A stretch of DNA of 5,724 nucleotides. Origin: Paracoccaceae bacterium (GTDB lineage Bacteria > Pseudomonadota > Alphaproteobacteria > Rhodobacterales > Rhodobacteraceae). Location of the stretch: assembly GCA_024742655.1 (NCBI GenBank), contig JANSYB010000184.1, positions 1-5,724 of the forward strand, read 5' to 3'. Below the pieces are notes generated by a model, which saw nothing but the letters and a program-made list of their open reading frames with translations, was not told the DNA's origin and made no database searches. Below, one piece after another: positions 1 to 5,724 of the stretch. The translations under genes were made by a program, and so were the position numbers. The stretch's first letter is position 1. Every line of letters starts with the position of its first letter.

Positions 1-390
1 ATGACCCCCGAACTCACCGCCCTCACCCTCGCGGCCCTTCTGCAAGTGGGCCAGCTTTGTCTCTACTCCGTAGTGGGGCAGGCGGCGGTGGGCACGCGCA
101 CCGCGCTCAAACCGCGCGACGAGGAAATCGAACTGCCGGGCAAGGCGGGGCGCGTCTATCGCGCTATGAACAACCATTTCGAGGGGCTGATCCTGTTCAG
201 CATCGCCTGCGTGGTGATCACACTCTCTGACCGGTCCACCGCCTTCACCGCCGCCTGCGCCTGGGCCTATCTCGTCGCGCGCATCCTCTACATACCCGCC
301 TATGTCTTCGGTTGGGTGCCATGGCGCTCGGCCATCTGGGCGGTGGGGTTCCTGTCCACCACGGCGATGCTTCTGGCGGCGCTGACATGA
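1..390 (+). CDS. MAPEG-family integral membrane protein
   Basis: Small membrane protein of 129 residues, the usual size for bacterial MAPEG proteins (the family of microsomal glutathione S-transferase and related eicosanoid and glutathione enzymes). Four hydrophobic segments are visible at about residues 5-26, 59-76, 81-104 and 108-128. The family hallmarks are present: an RA..NHFE stretch at 54-61 after the first loop, and an AR..Y...Y pattern at 93-101 in the third helix. The ATG lies at the very edge of the window, so an upstream start cannot be excluded. The opening MTPELTALTLAALLQ is, however, a typical start for this family. The stop codon overlaps another ATG (ATGA at 387-390), and lpd follows 90 bp later on the same strand. 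The substrate is unknown, and many bacterial members have no proven glutathione activity. Family assignment is confident; function is not. Confidence 0.85.
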   Translation: MTPELTALTLAALLQVGQLCLYSVVGQAAVGTRTALKPRDEEIELPGKAGRVYRAMNNHFEGLILFSIACVVITLSDRSTAFTAACAWAYLVARILYIPAYVFGWVPWRSAIWAVGFLSTTAMLLAALT

Positions 391-409
391 GTTTCTTCTG
401 GCCTAAAAT
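382..409 (+). promoter_or_regulatory. candidate sigma-70-type promoter for lpd
   Basis: CTGACA (382-387) and TAAAAT (404-409) each match five of six bases of the -35 and -10 consensus, with a 16-bp spacer. This would start transcription near 416 and give lpd a leader of about 65 nt containing both hairpins of the following element. The -35 box lies in the last codons of the MAPEG gene. Caution: the A/T-rich core of the -10 box may belong to a repeated intergenic element rather than being selected as a promoter. No transcript evidence is available here. Confidence 0.35.
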
Positions 410-452
410 ATCCCGGGGGAGTCGCCCATGGGGCGACGGGGGCAGCGCCCCC
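401..452. repeat. GC-rich double-hairpin intergenic element
   Basis: A short AT-rich block (TAAAATATCC) runs into a G5 run (415-419). Two perfect hairpins follow: GTCGCCC/GGGCGAC (421-427 with 431-437, 3-nt loop) and GGGGGC/GCCCCC (438-443 with 447-452, 3-nt loop). The first G5 run could also pair with the C run at 448-452, so alternative folds exist. No T tract follows on the + strand, so it is not a canonical intrinsic terminator. From memory, elements with an AAATATCCCGGGGG core followed by GC-rich hairpins recur between genes in many Rhodobacteraceae genomes. Only one copy lies in this window, so the repeat status rests on that recollection. It ends 15 bases before the lpd ribosome binding site. 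Confidence 0.5.
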
Positions 453-480
453 AGACCCGCTCAATCGAAAGGACAATACA

Positions 481-1869
<1,389 letters not shown>

Positions 1870-1878
1870 CCGGTCCAT

Positions 1879-1905
1879 AAAAACGGCACGCGGCGCCGGG
1901 TGCCG
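1879..1905 (-). terminator. intrinsic terminator of the ftsE-ftsX-plsC operon
   Basis: Read on the - strand, a stem CGGCAC/GTGCCG (paired across 1884-1889 and 1900-1905), with a further self-complementary GC core inside, is followed directly by TTTTT (1883-1879). It begins six bases past the plsC stop codon. This is the classic hairpin plus U-tract form. For lpd on the + strand the same hairpin lacks a following T tract, so it should work mainly for the - strand operon. Confidence 0.8.
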
Positions 1906-1911
1906 CCTGCC

Positions 1912-2649
1912 TCAACCCGCCGTTTCGGGATCGAACCCGGCCTCACGCATGAGACGGTTGGATTCCGTTTCGACCCGGTCTTCCAGTTCGGTCATGAAGA
2001 CCTCCTTGGGTTTGCCAGAGGCGATACGCGGCAGGAACTCGACCACCGCCAATCCCGGTTTGCGCAGGATGCCCTTGCGCGCCCAGAAGACGCCGACGTT
2101 GGTCGCCACCGGCACGCAATCCTGTCCCAGTTCCTCGTACAAAACGCCCGAGCCGATCTTGTAGGGCGCCTTGACGCCCGGGGCGATGCGTGTGCCTTGG
2201 GGGTAGATGATCAACTGGCCGGGCTGTTGGGTGCCCCGCGCGACATCCTCGACCATTTTCTTGATGGCCAGGCTGCGCTTGCCCCGGTTAACAGGGACAC
2301 AGCCGATCCTCAGGCCGTACTGGCCGATGACAGGCGCCCACATCAGTTCCCGCTTCATGATGAACTTGCCCGCCGGCACGCTGGCGAAGATCAGGATGAT
2401 ATCGAGAAAGGACTGGTGTTTGGCCACCACCAGCACCTCGTCCCTGGGCGGTGTGCCGCGCACCTCGGTGCGCAGACCGACCATCCAGCGCGCCGTCCAG
2501 CGCACCCACCAGCACCATGTCTTGCACGCGGTCAGGGCCCCCGTCCGGCTGAAGATGGCCCAGGGCAGGAACAGGATGCCCATGATCACCATCATCGCAT
2601 AGATGTTGGTCACGAAAACCAGCGACCGCAGCCATTGAATGGCACCCAT
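1912..2649 (-). CDS. plsC: 1-acyl-sn-glycerol-3-phosphate acyltransferase (PlsC family)
   Basis: Membrane-associated acyltransferase expected to add the second acyl chain to lysophosphatidic acid, giving phosphatidic acid for phospholipid synthesis. The protein has 245 residues, within the family range. A hydrophobic segment at about 13-33 anchors it. The conserved blocks are the HX4D catalytic motif (KHQSFLD, His78 and Asp83), the GCVPVNRG block (116-123), PQGTR (150-154) in place of the commoner PEGTR, and the VPVATN block (179-184). The ATG overlaps the ftsX stop as TGATG, and an AGGG lies about ten bases upstream. A longer frame exists upstream inside ftsX, but its residues look like shadow sequence, so the start at 2649 is preferred. 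The main alternative is an OlsA-like lyso-ornithine-lipid acyltransferase, which shares these motifs and cannot be separated by reading alone. A strong terminator follows. Confidence 0.9.
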   Translation of the reverse strand: MGAIQWLRSLVFVTNIYAMMVIMGILFLPWAIFSRTGALTACKTWCWWVRWTARWMVGLRTEVRGTPPRDEVLVVAKHQSFLDIILIFASVPAGKFIMKRELMWAPVIGQYGLRIGCVPVNRGKRSLAIKKMVEDVARGTQQPGQLIIYPQGTRIAPGVKAPYKIGSGVLYEELGQDCVPVATNVGVFWARKGILRKPGLAVVEFLPRIASGKPKEVFMTELEDRVETESNRLMREAGFDPETAG

Positions 2650-3554
2650 CACGTCAGATCCCTGAGTGTCTTGCCGGCGGCCGTGCGGGTCGCGGCAAAC
2701 GCGACGATGGCGGCCAGCGGCGGTATGATCAACAGCCAGAGCCATTGCCAGCCGTGAAAGCCCAAACCGGTCAGAAACCCGCCCTCCGGTTGGGCCGAGG
2801 GCAGAAAGAACACCGCCAACCCGCCAAGCGCGGTCCCGATTGCGGCCCCGGTCAGCGCCCGCAAGGTAAAGCGCCGCACAAAGGCCCGGGCAATATAGGC
2901 ATCGCGTGCCCCGACAAGGCGCAGCACGCTGATGACCTGCGTGTTGGCCGCCAGCGCTGCATTGGCCGCCAGGGTAATCATGGCGGCCGTCGCCGCGCCG
3001 ATCAGGACGATGGAAATCAGGCCAAGCGACCGCAACCGCGATGCGGCACGTACCAGCGGGCGGCGCCAGCGGGTATGATCGTCCAGCACCGCGCCCGGCA
3101 CTTCGGCCGTCAATCGCAAGCGCAGGCCGTCGGCGTCAAAGCCGTCCTGTTCTTCTATCACTTCGATCAATTGCGGAATCGGCAGCGTGTCGAGGGGCAG
3201 ATCCGGGCCAAACCACGGCTCCAGAAGGGCCATCTGTTCCTCGGTGTCGAGCGCACGGGCCGACGCGACGCCGCCCGTGGTTTCCAGAACGCGCAACGCG
3301 GCCTCGGTCTGGGCGGTCAGTTGACCGTCGGGCGCTGATATCCGGATCGTGGAACTGCGTGCCAGTTCGGAGCCCCAGCGATCTGCCAGCCGGCCGGTCG
3401 CCATGGAGAGCGCAAGCGCGAAAACCACCAGAAACGCCATCGCCGCCGCACTGAACAAGGTCAGGTTTGCGGTAAAACCCGTGGGCGGCACAACACGGTC
3501 GGCCTGTGTGTCACCGACAACGAGTTCAGCGATCCGGGACAGGTCAACCTTCAC
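2649..3554 (-). CDS. ftsX: cell division protein FtsX
   Basis: Integral membrane partner of FtsE. In characterised bacteria FtsEX sits at the division site and activates peptidoglycan hydrolases, directly or through adaptors such as EnvC. The 301 residues show the family layout: a cytoplasmic N-terminus, a first membrane helix at about 31-52, an extracytoplasmic domain (about 53-175) that would contact the hydrolase regulator, then three helices at about 176-199, 231-252 and 270-290. The segment VISVLRLVGARDAYIARAF (207-225) between helices 2 and 3 is the cytoplasmic loop typical of FtsX/MacB-type permeases, where the ATPase docks. The start codon is GTG and overlaps the ftsE stop as GTGA, so translation is probably coupled; a G-rich stretch lies just upstream. 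No ATG occurs in frame until residue 39, inside the first helix. Position next to ftsE makes the identity secure. Confidence 0.93.
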   Translation of the reverse strand: MKVDLSRIAELVVGDTQADRVVPPTGFTANLTLFSAAAMAFLVVFALALSMATGRLADRWGSELARSSTIRISAPDGQLTAQTEAALRVLETTGGVASARALDTEEQMALLEPWFGPDLPLDTLPIPQLIEVIEEQDGFDADGLRLRLTAEVPGAVLDDHTRWRRPLVRAASRLRSLGLISIVLIGAATAAMITLAANAALAANTQVISVLRLVGARDAYIARAFVRRFTLRALTGAAIGTALGGLAVFFLPSAQPEGGFLTGLGFHGWQWLWLLIIPPLAAIVAFAATRTAAGKTLRDLT

Positions 3555-4240
3555 AAATCGGCCCCCGCCAGTTGCAAACGTCGGTTGGAAATCCGCAAAA
3601 CACGGGCCTGAACATGTGTCTTGGCCGCACGGATCAGGGCAAGGTCATGGGTGGCGATCATGATGGTTTTGCCCATCCGGTTCAACTCGACCAGCAGACG
3701 CAGCAAGCGTTGTGACATCTCCCAGTCGATATTGCCTGTCGGCTCATCCGCGAGCACCGCATCCGGTGACATGATCACGGCCCGGGCAAGTGCCGCGCGT
3801 TGCCGTTCACCACCGGACAATTCGGGTGGCGCGGCACTGGCCCGGCTTTTCAAACCGACCCAGTTCATCAGTTCATTGAGGTTCGCGGCCTCGCCCAGCA
3901 GATCACGGCCCGAGACCATCAACGGCAGCGCGATATTGTCCGAGACATTCAGGTGATCCAGAAACTGGCAATCCTGATGGACGACACCGATGCGGCGTCG
4001 GGCGACGGCGACGTCATCGCGTTCCATCTCGCGCACATCCTTGCCGAACAAACGAACGTTCCCCGCCGTCGGCACAAGCGCGCCGTAGCACAGTTTGAGA
4101 AGTGTTGTCTTACCCGCGCCCGATGGTCCGGTCAGAAAATGAAACGACCCGGCCTGAAGCTTGAGCGAGATATCACTCAGCAACTCACCCCCGCCGTAAC
4201 TGTAGGCGACGTTCTCAAGCTCGATCACTGCGGCCCCCAT
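3551..4240 (-). CDS. ftsE: cell division ATP-binding protein FtsE
   Basis: Cytoplasmic ABC ATPase that powers FtsX and links septal wall hydrolysis to the Z ring. The 229 residues match the family length. All ABC motifs are intact: Walker A GPSGAGKT (38-45), Q-loop Gln89, signature LSGGERQ (141-147), Walker B AVLADEP (161-167) with Asp165 and Glu166, D-loop near GNID (169-172), and switch His198. The ATG at 4240 has AGGG only three bases upstream. A GTG at 4228 would give the N-terminus (M)IELENVAYSY, common in FtsE, and has a G5 run five bases before it, so the protein may start four residues later. It is the first gene of the - strand operon and is divergent from the zinc-ribbon gene. Related ABC ATPases such as LolD are less likely because of the adjacent ftsX. 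Confidence 0.95.
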   Translation of the reverse strand: MGAAVIELENVAYSYGGGELLSDISLKLQAGSFHFLTGPSGAGKTTLLKLCYGALVPTAGNVRLFGKDVREMERDDVAVARRRIGVVHQDCQFLDHLNVSDNIALPLMVSGRDLLGEAANLNELMNWVGLKSRASAAPPELSGGERQRAALARAVIMSPDAVLADEPTGNIDWEMSQRLLRLLVELNRMGKTIMIATHDLALIRAAKTHVQARVLRISNRRLQLAGADL

Positions 4241-4259
4241 TAACCCTGCACATACATGC

Positions 4260-4290
4260 CTTACAGGACACAGTAGTGCAACGATAACAA
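4260..4290 (-). promoter_or_regulatory. weak candidate promoter for ftsE
   Basis: On the - strand, TTGTTA (4290-4285) and TGTAAG (4265-4260) each match four of six consensus bases, but the 19-bp spacer is longer than ideal. Transcription would start roughly a dozen bases before the ftsE ATG. I looked for a matching + strand promoter for the zinc-ribbon gene in 4241-4396 and saw none with acceptable boxes and spacing. Confidence 0.22.
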
Positions 4291-4304
4291 AGCGCCCTGC
4301 TTTG
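4288..4304. promoter_or_regulatory. perfect inverted repeat in the divergent ftsE/zinc-ribbon region
   Basis: CAAAGC at 4288-4293 and GCTTTG at 4299-4304 form a perfect 6-bp dyad around GCCCT. It lies about 50 bp upstream of ftsE and about 90 bp upstream of the zinc-ribbon gene, and it overlaps the possible ftsE -35 box. It could be an operator or a short hairpin. A 6-bp dyad can arise by chance, so functional status is unproven. Confidence 0.25.
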
Positions 4305-4396
4305 CCTCTTTTCCGGAGCGGTGTTTGGCTCTATGGTGGAAATTAACGAAAAAGGCAGCTCAGACCGGACAACGGTGACAGGCGACGGGTGGCGAG

Positions 4397-5260
4397 ATGA
4401 GGCTGATTTGCCCGAATTGTGGGGCGGAATACGAGGTTCCGGACGAGGTAATCCCGGAAAGCGGACGAGATGTGCAATGCTCGAACTGCGGGGATACGTG
4501 GTTTCAGCATCACCCCGATCATGCTCCCGATCCTGACGAAGCGCAGCAGACAGAACCGGAGTGGCGCCAGGAACAGGCCCCCGAGGTGGATGCGTCGGAG
4601 GCGGATGAACAGGATGCGCCGGACACCTATGACATTCCAGACGATGTTCAGGACGAGGCGGAGGCACCCTCACCCCAGCCCGAGCGGCGGGAGCTCGACC
4701 CTGCCATTGCCGATGTTCTGCGTGAAGAAGCCGCGCTCGAAGAACAGGCCCGGCAGGCCGAAATGGGCAGCGGGATCGAAACGCAGCAGGAGCTGGGACT
4801 GGAAGAACGGAGCGATGACGCCCTGAGGCGATCCGAACAGGCCCGCGCACGCATGGCGCGTCTGCGCGGATTGCCCGAAGAGTCGACAGACGCGGATCAG
4901 GACGAAGACATCGACCCCTCGTCACGACGGAACCTTTTGCCGGATATCGAGGAAATAAACTCCTCACTCAACGCTGAGAAAACGCGCGATGAACCTGTCA
5001 CGCCTCCCGGAACGGATGGCTCGGACGCGATGCCCGTTCCGCGCAAAAGCGGCTTTCGCTCCGGGTTCCGCACGGCAATCCTGTTGGCAGTGCTGGCACT
5101 TCTGGTTTATGTTTTCGCGCCTCGCATCGGCGCGGCCATCCCCGCGCTCGAGGCGCCACTGATCAGCTATGTCGACCTGATCAACTCGGGGCGCACAGCC
5201 CTGTCCGAGATGGTCACCGATTTCGCCGGGTCCTTGTCCGAAGACAGTGCAGCGCAGTAA
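4397..5260 (+). CDS. zinc-ribbon (MJ0042-type) single-pass membrane protein of unknown function
   Basis: The protein has 287 residues. It opens with a zinc ribbon of the MJ0042/zinc_ribbon_4-5 type: Cys5 and Cys8 in CPNCGAEYEV, Cys28 and Cys31 in CSNCGDTW. A long, strongly acidic, Pro-rich and probably disordered region follows (about 40-95). Next come a charged helical stretch starting DPAIADVLREEAALEEQA (101-118) and running to about 158, another acidic linker, a basic patch (216-225, RKSGFRSGFR), and a membrane helix at about 226-242. Some 45 residues remain after it. The basic patch before the helix places the N-terminus in the cytoplasm and the short C-terminus outside. The start fits the family because the ribbon begins almost at residue 1. 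The gene is divergent from ftsE. From memory, similar genes sit beside ftsE in other alphaproteobacteria, hinting at an envelope or division role. The function is not known to me. Confidence 0.85.
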   Translation: MRLICPNCGAEYEVPDEVIPESGRDVQCSNCGDTWFQHHPDHAPDPDEAQQTEPEWRQEQAPEVDASEADEQDAPDTYDIPDDVQDEAEAPSPQPERRELDPAIADVLREEAALEEQARQAEMGSGIETQQELGLEERSDDALRRSEQARARMARLRGLPEESTDADQDEDIDPSSRRNLLPDIEEINSSLNAEKTRDEPVTPPGTDGSDAMPVPRKSGFRSGFRTAILLAVLALLVYVFAPRIGAAIPALEAPLISYVDLINSGRTALSEMVTDFAGSLSEDSAAQ

Positions 5261-5270
5261 GTCGCTGCGC
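5247..5270. other. hairpin-forming sequence at the convergent gene ends
   Basis: Two overlapping perfect stems compete here: GCAGCG/CGCTGC (5249-5254 with 5263-5268) and GCGCAG/CTGCGC (5252-5257 with 5265-5270). They span the stop codon of the zinc-ribbon gene and most of the 11-bp gap to the converging gene. No T tract follows on either strand. It may be a weak bidirectional terminator or 3' end stabiliser, but not a canonical intrinsic terminator. Confidence 0.3.
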
Positions 5271-5271
5271 C

Positions 5272-5724
5272 TCAGAACCGATCAAGCAACCGCTTGAGAT
5301 ACTCCAGTTCTATCTCGGGGCGTTCATTTTCGCCCGAACGGCGGCGGATCTCATCCAGCAACTCTCCGGCGCGGCGATAGACATCGTCCGCATCGCCGAT
5401 CTTGCCACCTTCTGTCGGCATGCCCCGGCGTGACCGGCCCAGCGGGTCCTGCTCTTCTCCGAACTGTCCAAGGCTTTCACCGCGCGCCTGGCCCTGGCCA
5501 CCCTGACCCTGGTTGTTCTCGGCCATCGCCTCACCGAGGTTGCGCATACCGTCGCGCAGGGCCTCCATGGCCTCGGCCTGCCGGTCGATCGCCTCGGGCA
5601 GGTCATCGTTTCGCAGCGCATCCTCGGCGCCGTCCATGGCACGGCCGGCCCGGTCAAGCGCGTCACGCGCGGCATCGCCCGCCTCGCCACCCATCCCGGG
5701 CAGGCCATTTCTCTGGCGCTCCAA
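5272..5724 (-). CDS. TIGR02302/DUF4175 family protein, C-terminal part (5' end outside window)
   Basis: Only the last 150 residues are present; the reading frame is open to the right edge, so the true start lies beyond it. The leftmost possible start here, TTG at the edge, is not a real initiation site. The fragment holds Ala/Asp/Glu/Arg-rich helices with repeated GRAM/AEDAL/AEAMEALRDGM patterns (about 15-68), a Gln/Gly-rich low-complexity stretch (71-80), a DPLGR motif (93-97), and a conserved-looking tail, VYRRAGELLDEIRRRSGE...ELEYLKRLLDRF (115-150). This combination matches my recollection of the C-terminus of TIGR02302 (DUF4175) proteins, alphaproteobacterial proteins of roughly 800 or more residues with N-terminal membrane helices. 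The function is unknown. The gene converges on the zinc-ribbon gene with 11 bp between stop codons. Confidence 0.78.
   Translation of the reverse strand: MERQRNGLPGMGGEAGDAARDALDRAGRAMDGAEDALRNDDLPEAIDRQAEAMEALRDGMRNLGEAMAENNQGQGGQGQARGESLGQFGEEQDPLGRSRRGMPTEGGKIGDADDVYRRAGELLDEIRRRSGENERPEIELEYLKRLLDRF

Noticed and set aside
401..452. Hairpins before lpd as an intrinsic terminator of the MAPEG gene
   Set aside because: No T tract follows either stem on the + strand, and the element sits directly ahead of the lpd ribosome binding site.
2650..2745. Longer N-terminus for the acyltransferase starting at 2745
   Set aside because: The extra 32 residues lie wholly inside ftsX in another frame, are Arg/His-rich and unlike PlsC N-termini. 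The TGATG junction gives a natural coupled start.
1900..2757. A 285-codon + strand frame opposite plsC
   Set aside because: It is the shadow of the acyltransferase gene, rich in His, Arg, Pro and Gln with no recognisable motif, and it covers the operon terminator.
4215..4967. A 250-codon - strand frame across the divergent region and the zinc-ribbon gene
   Set aside because: It overlaps the ftsE start and lies antisense to the Cys-ribbon protein. The translation is Arg/Pro/Ser-rich with no family signal.

Overview
The window reads as ordinary core chromosome of a GC-rich alphaproteobacterium, most likely a member of the Rhodobacteraceae (Roseobacter/Rhodobacter group). The evidence is the mitochondrial-like E3 subunit, the ftsE-ftsX-plsC gene order, a DUF4175/TIGR02302 protein, and a GC-rich double-hairpin intergenic element of a style I associate with this family. 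No mobile element, CRISPR array, rRNA or tRNA is visible. Base composition and codon use look uniform throughout.

Layout. The left part is on the + strand: a four-helix MAPEG-family membrane protein (1-390), a 90-bp gap holding a promoter-like match and two perfect hairpins, then lpd, the dihydrolipoamide dehydrogenase E3 subunit (481-1869). The middle part is on the - strand and is read right to left: ftsE (3551-4240), ftsX (2649-3554) and a PlsC-type acyltransferase (1912-2649). These overlap as GTGA and TGATG and end at a strong intrinsic terminator (1879-1905) that fills the 42-bp convergent gap with lpd. On the right, a divergent 156-bp region separates ftsE from a + strand gene (4397-5260) for an N-terminal zinc-ribbon, single-pass membrane protein. 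That gene converges, 11 bp apart, on the C-terminal end of a TIGR02302/DUF4175 gene (5272 to the right edge, - strand, incomplete).

Function. Lpd re-oxidises lipoyl groups of 2-oxoacid dehydrogenase complexes. FtsE and FtsX form an ABC-type complex at the division site that controls cell-wall hydrolysis. Co-translation of a phospholipid acyltransferase with FtsEX suggests a link between envelope constriction and membrane synthesis. The zinc-ribbon protein and the TIGR02302 protein have no established function that I know of.

I found no clearly new system. The items most worth a second look are the double-hairpin element and overlapping small ORF before lpd, the uncharacterised zinc-ribbon membrane protein divergent from ftsEX, and a perfect dyad in the divergent region.
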